Counted from the stretch's first letter, positions 33,864-44,326 are shown. The stretch: 51,717 bases of DNA from Acidimicrobiia bacterium (GCA_030066265.1 JASJCF010000006.1:1-51717), one strand, 5' to 3'. Notes: generated from the letters alone by a model not told the origin. Program-made: numbers and translations.

Positions 33864-36596
33864 TCAGCCGGTGTTCCGCAGTCCAGACGCCAGGCCGTTC
33901 ATCGTCAGCAGGAGCGCCCGCTGGAGGTCGGGGTCCTGTTCATCCGTCTCGCGCCATCTCCGCAGAAGCGACACCTGCAGGTAGCTGATGGGATCGAGAT
34001 ACCGGTCTCGAACCTCCAAGGTCCGCTTCAGCGCCGGGTCCATGTCGACGAGGCCGCGACCGGTGATCGCCGTCACGGCAGCCACGGTGCGCTCGTGCTC
34101 GGCTTCGATGATCGTGAAGACGTCGAGGTGTTCCGGCTCGGCGAGTGCTGCGTAGCGTCTGGCGATCGTGAGGTCGGTCTTGGCGAGCGTCATCTCCACG
34201 TTGGAGATGAACGTGCGGAAGAACGGCCAGTTCTCGTAGAGGTCCTTCACCTCGTCGAATCCATGGGCGGTGATTGCGGCCTCGAGTCCGGTGCCGACCC
34301 CGAACCACCCTGGCACGATCTGGCGGGACTGCGTCCACCCGAACACCCACGGGATCGCCCGGAGGCCGGCGATCGAGAATTCGCCGGTTCCGGGTCTGCG
34401 TGCGGGTCGGGAGCCGATGTTCATGTTCCCCAACTCGTCAACCGGGGTGGTGGCCAGGAAGTACGGCACCAGGTGCTCGGAGTCGATGAGTCCCCGGTAT
34501 GCAGCAAACGCTGCGTCGGACACGGTCGTCATCGCGGCGTCCCACCGATCGAGCACCTCGGCGGGCTGTCGGGCCTGGCGGTGAAGGAGTGATGCTTGAA
34601 GCGTGGCGGCGACCGTGAGCTCGAGGTTCCGGCGGGCGAGCGAGGGAAGCGCGTACTTGTCCGAGATCACTTCACCTTGCTCGGTGATCTTGATCGACGC
34701 GTCGACCGTTCCCCAAGGCTGAGCCAATATCGCCGCCTCGGTGGGACCGCCGCCGCGGCCGACGGTGCCTCCGCGACCGTGGAACAGCCGGAGCGAGATG
34801 CCATACCGCCGTGCGAGGTCGCGCAGGTCACGCGATGCCCGGTAGAGCTCCCATTGGCTCGTGGCGATCCCGGCGTGTTTGTTCGAGTCCGAATACCCGA
34901 GCATCACTTCCTGGACATCGCCGCGGAGTCGCAGATGCTCCCGATACGGCTCGAGAGCGAGCATCGCTTCCATGAGGGAGGCAGCAGCCCGCACCTCATC
35001 GATCGTCTCGAAGAGCGGCACGAAACCGATTCGGGCGACACCCACGTGGGTGTCGATCAGGCCGGCTTCTCTCGCGATCACCATGGCGGCGAGGATGTCG
35101 TGTGGGCCCCGTGTCTCAGACACGATGTACGACTCGATCACGTCGTGTCCGTAGCGATCCTGCGCCTCCCGGATCGCCCGCATCGTCTCGAGGGTGTCCG
35201 CTGCGTACCCGGTGAGGTCCGTCGCGTTCGTGATGATGGGCCGATGGCCCGAGAGCTCTGCGGCCAGGACCTGCGTCGGATCCGATTGGCGGTCGTAAGC
35301 GATGCCTGCGGCGTCGTACATCGCCTCGATGGTGTCGTGGAGGCGGCTGGCATGCTGGCGGACATCCATGGTCGCCAGCCGGAACCCGAATGCCGATACC
35401 ACGTGGATGAGCCTGCTCACGGCGCCAGCTGCGAGGGTCTCGCCCCGGTTGCGTTGCAGCGAGTCCCGGATCAACACCAGGTCGTCGATCAGGTGAGCCT
35501 CGTTGGCGTACGCCGCCGCTCCATCGGGCCTGAGTCCCGCCTCGTACGCTGCCAGCGTGTTCAGCAGTCGCTGATGGATGAAGGCGAGCTTCTGGCGGTA
35601 CGGCTCCCCGGCCGACAGAGCGGTGAACCGTGCGTGGACCTCGGGGAACTGAACGGCTTCGGCTTCGAGGGACGAGTAGATCTCATCGTCGATGGCGACG
35701 ATCCTGTCGGACGCAGAGAGCTCGGCCGCAAGAGCCTCGACGGCCTCGATCAGATTCCGCACTGCGTGAATGTGCTGAACGCGCAGGACGTCGAGCGTCA
35801 CGTCCGGGGTGACATTCGGGTTCCCGTCACGATCGCCTCCCACCCACGTGCCGAACGAGAGCGGACGAGCCCCGGGCTCCAAGGCAATGCCGAACGACGA
35901 CAGTTGGTGGTCCAATTCGCCATAGATCTCGGGCACCGGACCGTGGAACAGGGCATCGAAGAAGTGGATCACGGAACGTGCCTCGTCCGCAGGTGTCGGC
36001 CGTTCGACCCGTAGTTCGTCGGTCTGCCACATCGCGTCGATCAGCTCGGCGATGCGGCGCTGCGACCGCTCACGCTCCGATGGCGTGGCGGATGGGTCGC
36101 GATGCTCTCGAAGCAGCGACGCAATCTCGACCGTCTTGGCCTGGACGGATCGTCGAACGGCTTCGGTCGGGTGTGCAGTGAACACGGGGCGAACGGCGAG
36201 CCGCTCGGTCGTCTCCTCGATCGTCGACGGGTCGAGATCGGCCTCGGCGATGAGCGAGGCTGCGTGTGCGATGTCGGTGGGGAGAGCGTTGATGTCGTAG
36301 CGGTGCTCCTGCTCGGCCACGTTCGCCAGCGAGAAGAAGGTCGAGAACGCTCGGACGAGCTGGATCGTCTCCTCGAGGCTCCTGCCATCGAGCAGCTTCT
36401 CCAGTTCGTCGGCCGCTTGGGCGCTTGCGGCGGTATCGGATGTGTCGCGGACGCGCTTGGCGAGCTCGCGTACCCGTTCGACCAGGTCGAGCAGAGCTTG
36501 GCCGTGCTGGCGCACGAGTGTCTCGCCGAGCAGCGAGCCCAGCAGTCTCACATCTGCCCGCAGCGCGGCGTCGAGCGTCTCGGTGCGTTCGGTCAT
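33864..36596 (-). CDS. ppc: phosphoenolpyruvate carboxylase
   Basis: This 910-residue anaplerotic enzyme makes oxaloacetate from PEP and bicarbonate. His142 in FTAHPTEA is the catalytic histidine; LSFGTWVGGDRDGNP, VMLGYSDSNKHAG and FHGRGGTVGRGGGP are the PEP and bicarbonate loops; RAIPWVFGWTQSR is also conserved. The C-terminus GLASGLRNTG is the complete allosteric tail. ATG 36596 follows TACCCT by 7 nt. Confidence 0.97.
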   Translation of the reverse strand: MTERTETLDAALRADVRLLGSLLGETLVRQHGQALLDLVERVRELAKRVRDTSDTAASAQAADELEKLLDGRSLEETIQLVRAFSTFFSLANVAEQEHRYDINALPTDIAHAASLIAEADLDPSTIEETTERLAVRPVFTAHPTEAVRRSVQAKTVEIASLLREHRDPSATPSERERSQRRIAELIDAMWQTDELRVERPTPADEARSVIHFFDALFHGPVPEIYGELDHQLSSFGIALEPGARPLSFGTWVGGDRDGNPNVTPDVTLDVLRVQHIHAVRNLIEAVEALAAELSASDRIVAIDDEIYSSLEAEAVQFPEVHARFTALSAGEPYRQKLAFIHQRLLNTLAAYEAGLRPDGAAAYANEAHLIDDLVLIRDSLQRNRGETLAAGAVSRLIHVVSAFGFRLATMDVRQHASRLHDTIEAMYDAAGIAYDRQSDPTQVLAAELSGHRPIITNATDLTGYAADTLETMRAIREAQDRYGHDVIESYIVSETRGPHDILAAMVIAREAGLIDTHVGVARIGFVPLFETIDEVRAAASLMEAMLALEPYREHLRLRGDVQEVMLGYSDSNKHAGIATSQWELYRASRDLRDLARRYGISLRLFHGRGGTVGRGGGPTEAAILAQPWGTVDASIKITEQGEVISDKYALPSLARRNLELTVAATLQASLLHRQARQPAEVLDRWDAAMTTVSDAAFAAYRGLIDSEHLVPYFLATTPVDELGNMNIGSRPARRPGTGEFSIAGLRAIPWVFGWTQSRQIVPGWFGVGTGLEAAITAHGFDEVKDLYENWPFFRTFISNVEMTLAKTDLTIARRYAALAEPEHLDVFTIIEAEHERTVAAVTAITGRGLVDMDPALKRTLEVRDRYLDPISYLQVSLLRRWRETDEQDPDLQRALLLTMNGLASGLRNTG

Positions 36597-36673
36597 GGGC
36601 CGCAGGGTACCCGGGCACGAGTCGGTGCCCGGTCCCCGCCGGACGCACGAAGGTCGGTCTAGTTTTCTGGTCG
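36597..36673. promoter_or_regulatory. divergent leaderless promoters (ppc / tungstate transporter)
   Basis: TACCCT on the minus strand (36604-36609) is 7 nt from the ppc ATG, and TAGTTT on the plus strand (36660-36665) is 8 nt from ATG 36674. The T-rich TAGTTTTC stands out in otherwise GC-rich DNA. Confidence 0.55.
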
Positions 36674-37375
36674 ATGAGCTTCCTCACCGACGTGCTGGCG
36701 GATGCGTGGGACTATCTGAGCGGCTCTCCGAACGAGCTCGGAGAGGTCGTTGCGCTGACGCTCGCCGTGTCTCTCACGGCCACCATCTTCGCCTCGGTGG
36801 TGGGTGTGCCCACGGGTGCCTGGCTCGGCTGGACCGCTTTCCGAGGTCGCGGCCTCGTGATGGCCGGCGTCAACGTGGGCATGGGAATACCGCCGGTCCT
36901 GGCGGGTCTGTTCGTCTTGTTGCTCCTATGGGGAGACGGTCCGCTCGGCGGCCTGGGTCTGTTGTTCACACCCGGCGCCATGGTCGCCGTGCAGACCCTC
37001 CTGGCGATTCCCATCGCCATCGGTGTCACAGCGGCTGCCGTGTCGGGCCTGTCGCCCGCAGCCGACGAGCAACTTCGCGCCCTCGACCTCGGCAATGCGC
37101 AACGGCTGCGCGTGGTGCTCTCGGAGAGTCGCGCCGGCGTGATCGCTGCGATCGCAGCGGCGTTCGGCCGCGTCGTTTCGGAAGTCGGGGCCGTCATCAT
37201 CGTCGGGGGAAACATCGCAGGCGAAACCCGGGTGTTGACGACTGCGATCGTCCAGGAGAGCCGGCAAGCGAGATTCGGTGCGGCCGTCGCCTTGGGGCTG
37301 GTGCTGCTCGGCATCTCCCTCGTCGTCAACCTGGGCCTCACCTGGCTTCAGGGTTGGGAGCGACGGCATGCATGA
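36674..37375 (+). CDS. tupB: tungstate ABC transporter permease (TupB-like)
   Basis: This 233-residue permease has about five membrane helices and the EAA-type loop LRALDLGNAQRLRVVLSESRAG that docks with the ATPase. VGMGIPPVLAGLFVLLLLW and EVGAVIIVGGNIAGETRVLTTAI are typical of the TupB/WtpB group. It is the first gene of a permease-ATPase-binding protein operon; the ATPase start overlaps by 8 nt. Tungstate is more likely than molybdate because the binding protein is TupA-like. Confidence 0.85.
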   Translation: MSFLTDVLADAWDYLSGSPNELGEVVALTLAVSLTATIFASVVGVPTGAWLGWTAFRGRGLVMAGVNVGMGIPPVLAGLFVLLLLWGDGPLGGLGLLFTPGAMVAVQTLLAIPIAIGVTAAAVSGLSPAADEQLRALDLGNAQRLRVVLSESRAGVIAAIAAAFGRVVSEVGAVIIVGGNIAGETRVLTTAIVQESRQARFGAAVALGLVLLGISLVVNLGLTWLQGWERRHA

Positions 37376-38363
37376 GGCGCTCCGCTTCGAGAGGCTCCGG
37401 TTTCCCGACGACGGATCGGTGGTCGACGTCGACGATTTCGACGTGAGCCGGACGGAACGCGTCGGGCTGTATGGGCCGAACGGCGCAGGTAAGACCACGC
37501 TGCTCAGACTGCTCGCCGGGACGACCGCGGGGGCGACCCGCAACCCGTCGGTCGCCTACCTCCCGCAGCGCCCGTATCTGTTCCGTGGCTCCGCCCGGTC
37601 GAATCTCCTCCTCGGAGTGGATGACGAGGTGTCAGCGATCGAAGCGGCCGAGCGGCTGGGTGTCATGTCCGTGCTCGATGGCGACGCTGCCACGCTGTCG
37701 GGAGGGGAGCGGCAGCGCATCGCCATTGCGCGCACGCTTGCTGATCGCCATCCCCTGGTGGCACTCGACGAACCACTCGCCGCCATCGATCGAGCCGATC
37801 GCAACCGGGTGATCGACGTGATCCGTGATCGAACGGTGGACCGAGCGCTGGTGTGCGTGACACATGACTTCGAAGCTGCGCTGGCCATCGCCGAGACCCT
37901 CGCCGTCATGGACGGTGGGCGGATCGTGCAACGCGGACCGATCCACGATGTGGCGGCGGATCCAGCGACTCGCCGGGTGGAGGACATCATTGGCATCTCG
38001 AACGTCCTCCGGGGCCGCGTCACGGCGCACGATGCCGGTCTGTCGGTGGTGTCGGTCGGCTCGCATTCGTTCCTCGTGGCAGCCGAGGCGCCGATCGGCG
38101 CAGATGTCGTCATTCGATTTGGCGCAGGGACGGTTGCGGTCCACGCCAGCCCACCGAGCGGGGGCTCCCAGCGCAACGTGATTCCCGGTGTTGTGGCGTC
38201 GATCGTCGATCGCGGGGTGATGGTCGAGATGACCTTGGGCGGAGACCAGGCGTTGGCCGCCGTGGTCACGCAAGGGGCGTTGGACGCCCTCGGGGTCGAG
38301 GAGGGCTCGGCGGTCTGGTTTGCCATCAAGACGGCCGCCATCGAGGTCGTGGCGGTGCGATGA
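37368..38363 (+). CDS. tupC: tungstate/molybdate ABC transporter ATP-binding protein
   Basis: This 331-residue ATPase has Walker A GPNGAGKT (about 36-43), a short Q-loop region (VAYLPQRPYLFRGS), signature LSGGERQR, Walker B LVALDEP and the switch His in VTHDFEAAL. Residues from about 215 form a regulatory C-terminal part with a Mop/TOBE-like oxyanion-binding domain (SQRNVIPGVVASIVDRG, WFAIKTAAIEV). It overlaps both neighbours, including ATGA with tupA. Confidence 0.88.
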   Translation: MHEALRFERLRFPDDGSVVDVDDFDVSRTERVGLYGPNGAGKTTLLRLLAGTTAGATRNPSVAYLPQRPYLFRGSARSNLLLGVDDEVSAIEAAERLGVMSVLDGDAATLSGGERQRIAIARTLADRHPLVALDEPLAAIDRADRNRVIDVIRDRTVDRALVCVTHDFEAALAIAETLAVMDGGRIVQRGPIHDVAADPATRRVEDIIGISNVLRGRVTAHDAGLSVVSVGSHSFLVAAEAPIGADVVIRFGAGTVAVHASPPSGGSQRNVIPGVVASIVDRGVMVEMTLGGDQALAAVVTQGALDALGVEEGSAVWFAIKTAAIEVVAVR

Positions 38364-39142
38364 GGCGGACCGTGGCGATGATCGCCGTGATCGCTGTTGC
38401 TGCGGTGTCGTGTTCGGCAAACACCGAAGACCGCGTCGTCGTTGCGGCGGGCACCACGCTGGTCGATTCCGGATTCCTGCCGTCCGTGGTCGAGCGCTTC
38501 GAAGCATCGCACCCGGACATCGCCGTGTCGGTTGTGGGCTTGAGCTCGGCGGAAGCGTTCGCGTACGGCTCAACCGGCACGGCGGATGTGCTGATCACCC
38601 ACGATCCAGCAGGACTTGCGACGTTCCTCGACGACCATCCCGACGCAACGACGACCGTGGTCTTCTCCAGCGAGTTCCTGCTCGCAGCGCCGTCGGGCTG
38701 GACGTTCGACGATGAGTCGGTCGTAGATGCCTTCCGCTCGATCGCAACGCAGCGGCGGGAGTTCGTATCACGTGACGATCGATCCGGCACGAACGTGCGC
38801 GAGCTCACGATCTGGAGCGAAGCCGGTATCGATCCGTTGGATGAGCCGTGGTACACGCGCACCGGCTCGGGGATGGTGTCGACCCTCTTGATCGCCGATG
38901 AACGGGACGCAGCGACCCTCGCCGAGCGGGGAGCCTTCCTCGCTGCGTCCGATGCCCTCAACCTCGTCGAATACCCACTCGAGCGAGATGATCTGTTGGA
39001 CAACCCGTACGACGTGACCGTTGCAAGCGAGTCTTCCGGTGGTGACGAGTTCGCCTCGTGGCTCGTCGATCGTGACGGAAGGGAAGCCATCACCGTGGCC
39101 AACGAAGCACTGTTTGGATCCGAGGTCTATCGACTGCCGTAA
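38360..39142 (+). CDS. tupA: tungstate-binding lipoprotein (TupA-like)
   Basis: This 260-residue solute-binding lipoprotein has lipobox AVSC (Cys18). [36 protein letters not shown] and [16 protein letters not shown] are TupA signatures; the 'T-T' and 'SRDDRSGT' loops bind the oxyanion. The mature protein is exported and lipid-anchored, and passes its ligand to TupB. No tungsten- or molybdenum-enzyme gene is nearby. Its stop codon TAA is part of a TAACCT hexamer (39140-39145) that may start serA transcription. Confidence 0.88.
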   Translation: MRRTVAMIAVIAVAAVSCSANTEDRVVVAAGTTLVDSGFLPSVVERFEASHPDIAVSVVGLSSAEAFAYGSTGTADVLITHDPAGLATFLDDHPDATTTVVFSSEFLLAAPSGWTFDDESVVDAFRSIATQRREFVSRDDRSGTNVRELTIWSEAGIDPLDEPWYTRTGSGMVSTLLIADERDAATLAERGAFLAASDALNLVEYPLERDDLLDNPYDVTVASESSGGDEFASWLVDRDGREAITVANEALFGSEVYRLP

Positions 39143-39200
39143 CCTCGCGATCACGCACGGAGTGTGGTGAAGGCACGGCAGCGAGGGAGGGGAGCACCCG

Positions 39201-40784
39201 ATGACCAGGCCGCAGGTCATCATCGCCGAGGCGATCGCAGCCGAGGGGATCGGCGCGCTGTCCGAGAGCGCGGAAGTACTCGACATGGTCGGTGCATCTC
39301 GTGACCAGTTGCTCGGCGCAATGCCCGCCGCCGCGGCGATCATCGTCCGATCGGCCACCAAGGTCGACCGCGAGATGATCGAGGCCGCACCCGACCTCGC
39401 AGTGATCGGGCGCGCAGGCATCGGCACCGACAACATCGACCTCGATGCCGCCACGGAGCACGGGGTGATGGTCGTCAATGCGCCCAACGCCAACACGATC
39501 TCGGCGGCCGAACACACCCTGGCGCTCATGCTCGCTCAAGCACGTCGCGTTCCGGAGGCCGATCAGAGCCTCAGGGAAGGGCGATGGGACCGCTCGAAGT
39601 TCCAGGGCGTCGAGCTACACGGCAAGACCCTCGGTGTCCTCGGTCTCGGCAAGATCGGAACGCTGGTGGCTCAGCGCGCTTCGGCCTTCGGGATGCACAT
39701 CGTTGCGTACGATCCCTACGTGTCCGAGGATCGCGCTCGCCGCCTCGGCGTCGCCCTCCGGCCGCTGGACGAGGTACTCGCCTCAGCGGACATCGTCACC
39801 ATCCACCTTCCACGGACCTCCCAGACCGAGAACCTCATCGACGAAGCGACGATCTCGAGGATGAAGGACGGTGTGCGCATCATCAACGTCGCACGAGGCG
39901 GGATCGTCAACGAACAGGACCTGGCAGACGCCGTGAGCAGTGGCAAGGTCGGGGGAGCTGCGGTGGACGTCTTCGAGACGGAGCCCACGACGGAAAGCCC
40001 GCTCTTTGGCGTTCCGCAGATCACCGTGACGCCCCACCTCGGTGCAAGCACGAAGGAAGCACAGGGCAAAGCAGGGATCGCCGTTGCCGAAGCCGTCGCC
40101 GCCGCCCTCACGGGTGAGCTCGTGCTGAGCGCCGTCAATCTCGATCTCGGGCCGGTCGTGTCTCCACGGGTGAAGCCCTTCATCGGGCTCGCCGAGCAGC
40201 TCGGGAAGATCTTCACCGCTCTCGCCAAGGGCCTCCCGTCCGAGCTCGAGGTCCTGGTGCAGGGTGAGTTGGCGGAGGATCCGGTGAAGCCGATCGCCCT
40301 GTCCGCATTGAAGGGGACGCTGGCGGCGAGCAGCGAAGTCCCGGTGTCGTACGTCAACGCACCCCTGATCGCAGAGGCCAGGGGCGTATCGGTGATCGAG
40401 GAGTCGCAGCTCGAGGTCGAGGACTACCAGTCGATCGTGCGGATCAGCGGCGAAGTGAACGGTCGCAAACGCACCGTTGCCGGCACCGTCATGGCCCGCA
40501 AGGGTGCAGCGCTGATCGGGCTCGAAGGGTATGCCATCGAGGTGCCGATGACGGATCACATGCTGCTCATCCGCAACGACGACATTCCCGGCTGCATCGG
40601 ACGGGTCGGCACGTACCTGGGCGACATCGGCAACAACATCGCCGACATGGTGGTCGGCCGTTCCCGGGAGGGGGCTGCGGCCATGATGGGGATCGCTCTC
40701 GACGGCCCCGTCACCGACGAGCAGTTGGACGGCTTGCTGGCTCTCGAGGGCATTGCCGCTGCGCGCTACGTGGACCTCAGCTGA
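39201..40784 (+). CDS. serA: D-3-phosphoglycerate dehydrogenase
   Basis: This 527-residue long-form enzyme catalyses the first step of serine synthesis. Its split substrate domain frames the NAD domain ([17 protein letters not shown]). [13 protein letters not shown] and [12 protein letters not shown] carry the catalytic Glu/His region. From about 315 come the allosteric substrate-binding domain and a C-terminal ACT domain ([22 protein letters not shown]), the layout of the serine-inhibited mycobacterial enzyme. GGGAGGGGAG precedes ATG 39201. Confidence 0.96.
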   Translation: MTRPQVIIAEAIAAEGIGALSESAEVLDMVGASRDQLLGAMPAAAAIIVRSATKVDREMIEAAPDLAVIGRAGIGTDNIDLDAATEHGVMVVNAPNANTISAAEHTLALMLAQARRVPEADQSLREGRWDRSKFQGVELHGKTLGVLGLGKIGTLVAQRASAFGMHIVAYDPYVSEDRARRLGVALRPLDEVLASADIVTIHLPRTSQTENLIDEATISRMKDGVRIINVARGGIVNEQDLADAVSSGKVGGAAVDVFETEPTTESPLFGVPQITVTPHLGASTKEAQGKAGIAVAEAVAAALTGELVLSAVNLDLGPVVSPRVKPFIGLAEQLGKIFTALAKGLPSELEVLVQGELAEDPVKPIALSALKGTLAASSEVPVSYVNAPLIAEARGVSVIEESQLEVEDYQSIVRISGEVNGRKRTVAGTVMARKGAALIGLEGYAIEVPMTDHMLLIRNDDIPGCIGRVGTYLGDIGNNIADMVVGRSREGAAAMMGIALDGPVTDEQLDGLLALEGIAAARYVDLS

Positions 40785-40827
40785 GCGCGTCCGCCGCGTC
40801 CCAACGCCGTCCTGCACCGACGCCGTC

Positions 40828-41277
40828 TCAGATGAGCCACCAGGTCACCCAACCCGCGCCGAGGCCGTAGAGGCCGGCGACGACGTCGTCCATCGTCACG
40901 CCGACCGATCCCGGCAGCTGCTCTGCCTGCGCAACGCCAGGCAAGACCTTGAAGATGTCCGCCAGGCGTGCGATCACCACGGCCACGACCCACGGCCAGC
41001 CGCTCAACCCGATGACCGCCACGAAGGTGCCTGCAATCTCGTCGATCACCACCCAGCCCGGATCCGCGTGATCGTGGGCAAAGGGCGCTGCGGACCACAA
41101 CGACAGCCCGAACGCAACGAGAAACGCCGTCGCGCCCACCCACCATGGCTGATCCCACCACAAGAGTGCCAGGAGTGCGGCGAGCCCGGCTCCGAAGGTC
41201 CCCGCCCCAGCGTGGCTTCCCCACAATCGCGACGGAACGAAGCCGATGAAGAATCCAGAGGCCACGAATCTGTGCAT
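40828..41277 (-). CDS. pgpA: phosphatidylglycerophosphatase A family protein
   Basis: This 149-residue membrane phosphatase would dephosphorylate phosphatidylglycerol phosphate to phosphatidylglycerol. The N-terminal GSHAGAGTFGAGLAALLALL, the acidic DEIAGTFVAVIG (equivalent to the D-x-D/E-x-x-G motif) and the C-terminal ARLADIFKVLPG...MDDVVAGLYG are family hallmarks. Four hydrophobic segments are visible. ATG 41277 follows TAGCGT by 9 nt. Confidence 0.88.
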   Translation of the reverse strand: MHRFVASGFFIGFVPSRLWGSHAGAGTFGAGLAALLALLWWDQPWWVGATAFLVAFGLSLWSAAPFAHDHADPGWVVIDEIAGTFVAVIGLSGWPWVVAVVIARLADIFKVLPGVAQAEQLPGSVGVTMDDVVAGLYGLGAGWVTWWLI

Positions 41278-41372
41278 CGTGGCCGCACGCTATCAGCGTG
41301 CCGGTGTCATGCCCGTTCCCGGCTGGCCGCGGGCCGTCGCTACCGTTGCGCTGTCCACCGACCGAGGAGCCC
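41278..41372. promoter_or_regulatory. divergent promoters (pgpA / S9 peptidase)
   Basis: TAGCGT on the minus strand (41287-41292) is 9 nt before the pgpA start. TACCGT on the plus strand (41341-41346) is 26 nt before ATG 41373, which has a GAGGAG ribosome-binding site. Confidence 0.5.
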
Positions 41373-43289
41373 ATGAGGCCAGATCAGCTCGGCGACTACC
41401 GGGTCCCATCCGATGCGCACCTCCATCCCGACGGGGACACGGTGGCGTTCGTCGTGACGCAGATGGACCTCGAGGCCGACGAGTACGTGTCGTCGATCTG
41501 GATGCTCGACGGTGACGTAGCTCGTCCCTTCACCACGGGCCGGCGCGATCGGTCACCGCGCTGGTCATCGGACGGATCCACGCTTGCGTTCCTGCGCACC
41601 GAGGGTGCTCAGGACCCAGGAGCCCAACTCGCCCTGATGCCCTTCGGCGGCGGTGAGGCGACGGTGGTCACGTCCCTGGATATCGGGGTCAGCGACTTCG
41701 CGTGGTCTCCGGAGGGTGACCGGATCGCCCTCGTGGCGGCCGAACACGTCGATGGCATCGACGATGACGACGAGCGTGCGCGCCGCCCGCGGCGCATCCA
41801 TCACCCTGCTTTCCGCTTCGACGACAAAGGCTGGCAATACGACCGAAGAGCCCACCTGTGGATCCTCGATGTCACAACTGGCGCCCTGACCCCCCTGACC
41901 GGCGGTGATCACGACGAAGGATCGCCCGCGTGGAGCCCAGACGGCGAAACGATCGCGTATCTGTCAGCCGCGGACGACGACCGGTGGCTGGATCCTCGCG
42001 GGTACGTCTTCACGGTGCCCGCGGCCGGCGGTCAGCCCTTGCGGATGACAGGGCGGGGATCTTGGTCCTGGGTCGGGTACGGACCGGACGGGTCACTGTT
42101 CGCCCTCGGTGATGAGCTCGACAGGATGCGCCTCGATGCGCTCCCGCTCCAGCGGCTCGGACGTGATGGCCTCGAGCGGATCACCGACCTCGATCGGAAC
42201 CTGATGCCCGGGCATCCTCCCGGGGTGCTCGCCGGGCCCAGGTTCCTCGACGATGGGACCGTGCACTGCGTCCTCGAGGACCAGGGCACCGAGCGAGTCG
42301 TCGAGATCCACCCCGACGGCTCGGTCGAACCCGTGGTCGGCGGCCGCCGGGTCGTCACCGGGTGGGATCCTCGGCCCAATGGCTCCGGTGCCGTGTTCAC
42401 GGCCACCACACCGACGAACCCAGGCGAGGTGTACCGGTGGGACGGGACCGGTGAACGCCAGGTCACGGACCTCAACGGAGACTTCCGGCGCAATGCTGCC
42501 CTCGTCGAGCCCGCCGAGTTCACCTTCGAATCCGAGCCGGGAGTCGACATCCACGGCTGGGTCTTGCTTCCACCGGGAGACGGGGACGTCCCGCTACTGC
42601 TCAACGTCCACGGTGGGCCGGCCACGCAGTACGGGTGGGGCTTCTTCGACGAGTTCCAGGTCTACGTCGGAGCAGGCTACGGGGTGGTCGCCGTGAACCC
42701 GAGAGGATCGTCGGGATACGGGGACACCCACGTCAAGACCCCGCAAGGCAGGTGGGGAGATGAGATACCACCTGACCACGCCGATCTCATGCGTGCGCCT
42801 GATGCGGCCGCTCAGCGGTTCCCGCGGCTCGATCTCGACCGCCTCGGCATCATGGGTGGCTCGTATGGCGGCCTGTCGACGGTGATGTTGACATCCATGG
42901 ATCAGCGGTATCGATCGGCCGTTGCAGAGCGCGGTGTCTACAACTGGGTCTCGTTCGCAGGCACTACCGATATCCCGTGGTTCGTCCCGCTGTATCTCGA
43001 CGCGGATATGGTCGACGGCGCAGACATCTTGTGGCCTGCGAGCACGCTGCGCCGCGTGCGCGAGGTCACCACCCCCACCTTGGTCATCCACTCTGAGGGC
43101 GATCACCGCTGTCACGTCGAGCAGGCCCAACAGCTCTTCATGCAGCTCTACCGACAGGGGACGAAGACCGAGCTCCTCCTGTTTCCCGAGAACGAAGGGC
43201 ACGAGATGTCGAGGAGCGGGACGCCGCGCCATCGGGTGGAGCGCTTCGAGGCGATCCTCGAATGGCACGGCGCCCACATCGGCGGCTGA
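41373..43289 (+). CDS. S9 family (prolyl oligopeptidase-type) serine peptidase
   Basis: This 638-residue protein has an N-terminal seven-bladed beta-propeller (WD-like SPRWSSDGSTLAFL, SPAWSPDGETIAYLS) and a C-terminal alpha/beta hydrolase domain from about 385. Ser497 in IMGGSYGGLS is the nucleophile; Asp in HSEGDHRCHVEQ and His in ENEGHEMSRSG complete the triad. It most resembles acylaminoacyl peptidases, which remove residues from short or N-acylated peptides. No signal peptide, so cytoplasmic. Start ATG 41373 is preferred over the upstream ATG at 41298, which lacks a ribosome-binding site and adds a low-complexity stretch. Confidence 0.92.
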   Translation: MRPDQLGDYRVPSDAHLHPDGDTVAFVVTQMDLEADEYVSSIWMLDGDVARPFTTGRRDRSPRWSSDGSTLAFLRTEGAQDPGAQLALMPFGGGEATVVTSLDIGVSDFAWSPEGDRIALVAAEHVDGIDDDDERARRPRRIHHPAFRFDDKGWQYDRRAHLWILDVTTGALTPLTGGDHDEGSPAWSPDGETIAYLSAADDDRWLDPRGYVFTVPAAGGQPLRMTGRGSWSWVGYGPDGSLFALGDELDRMRLDALPLQRLGRDGLERITDLDRNLMPGHPPGVLAGPRFLDDGTVHCVLEDQGTERVVEIHPDGSVEPVVGGRRVVTGWDPRPNGSGAVFTATTPTNPGEVYRWDGTGERQVTDLNGDFRRNAALVEPAEFTFESEPGVDIHGWVLLPPGDGDVPLLLNVHGGPATQYGWGFFDEFQVYVGAGYGVVAVNPRGSSGYGDTHVKTPQGRWGDEIPPDHADLMRAPDAAAQRFPRLDLDRLGIMGGSYGGLSTVMLTSMDQRYRSAVAERGVYNWVSFAGTTDIPWFVPLYLDADMVDGADILWPASTLRRVREVTTPTLVIHSEGDHRCHVEQAQQLFMQLYRQGTKTELLLFPENEGHEMSRSGTPRHRVERFEAILEWHGAHIGG

Positions 43290-43332
43290 TGCCGCACCGC
43301 ACAAACCGACGGCACCTGCCAGACTGTGCGCC

Positions 43333-44247
43333 ATGAATCCGACTGAACTCATCTGGATGGATGGTGAGATGGTTCCGTGGGATGAGGCCACGGTCCACGT
43401 CCTCACCCATGGGCTCCACTACGGGACCGGTGCCTTCGAGGGCATCCGGGCATACGAGACGCCGAACGGCACCGCGGTATTCCGCTTGACCGATCACATG
43501 GACAGGCTCCGGCGATCGTGCAAGGCCCTCGGCATCCCGATGTCCTACGAGGTCCGCGAGCTCGTGGAGGCCGCGAAGGACGTGATCCGCGTCAACGATC
43601 TGCGATCGTGTTACGTGCGCCCGGTGACGTTCTTCGGCACCGGATCGATGGGTCTCAACCCCGCTGGTGCGAACGTCCACATGGTGATCGCATCGTGGGA
43701 GTGGGGTGCGTACCTCGGCGAGGAGGGCGTTCGCAACGGCATCCGGGTCGCGGTGTCCTCCTGGCGAAGGATCAGTCAGCAGGCCTTCATGCCCGATGCG
43801 AAAGGCACTGGCGGCTACATGAACTCGGTGCTCGCCAAGACGGCGGCCATCCGGGCCGGGTACGACGAGGCCTTGATGCTCAACGACGACGGGCTGATCG
43901 CCGAGGGCTCCGGAGAGAACCTGTTCATGGTGAGAAAGGGGATCGTGCACACGCCCCCGACCTCTGCAGGCGCTCTCGACGGCATCACCCGAGACACCGT
44001 GTATCAGCTGCTCGTCGAAGAGGGCCACGAGATCCGTGAGACGCAGATCACGCGCACCGATCTGTACTACGCGGACGAGGTGTTCTTCACGGGCACGGCA
44101 GCCGAGGTCACCCCGGTTCGGGAAATCGACGACCGCGAGGTGGGCGACGGCAAACCCGGCGCCGTGACGCGTCGCGCCCAAGAGCTCTACATGGGCACCG
44201 TCAAGGGCGAGATCGCTCCACACCCTGAGTGGCTCGAATACGTCTGA
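43333..44247 (+). CDS. ilvE: branched-chain amino acid aminotransferase
   Basis: This 304-residue fold-type IV PLP enzyme catalyses the last step in Val, Leu and Ile synthesis. ALHYGT-type motif (GLHYGTGAFEGIRAYE), YVRPVTFFG, PLP Lys157 in MPDAKGTGGYMNS, EGSGENLFMV and FFTGTAAEVTPV define the family and the short bacterial type. It starts at ATG 43333, 43 nt after the peptidase stop. Confidence 0.95.
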   Translation: MNPTELIWMDGEMVPWDEATVHVLTHGLHYGTGAFEGIRAYETPNGTAVFRLTDHMDRLRRSCKALGIPMSYEVRELVEAAKDVIRVNDLRSCYVRPVTFFGTGSMGLNPAGANVHMVIASWEWGAYLGEEGVRNGIRVAVSSWRRISQQAFMPDAKGTGGYMNSVLAKTAAIRAGYDEALMLNDDGLIAEGSGENLFMVRKGIVHTPPTSAGALDGITRDTVYQLLVEEGHEIRETQITRTDLYYADEVFFTGTAAEVTPVREIDDREVGDGKPGAVTRRAQELYMGTVKGEIAPHPEWLEYV

Positions 44248-44326
44248 CCGCCGACGGAGCGATGCGCAACTGGATCCCCACGCCGCCTACCGTTCCCGCG
44301 ACCGAGATCAGCCGTTGGGAGTGGCC

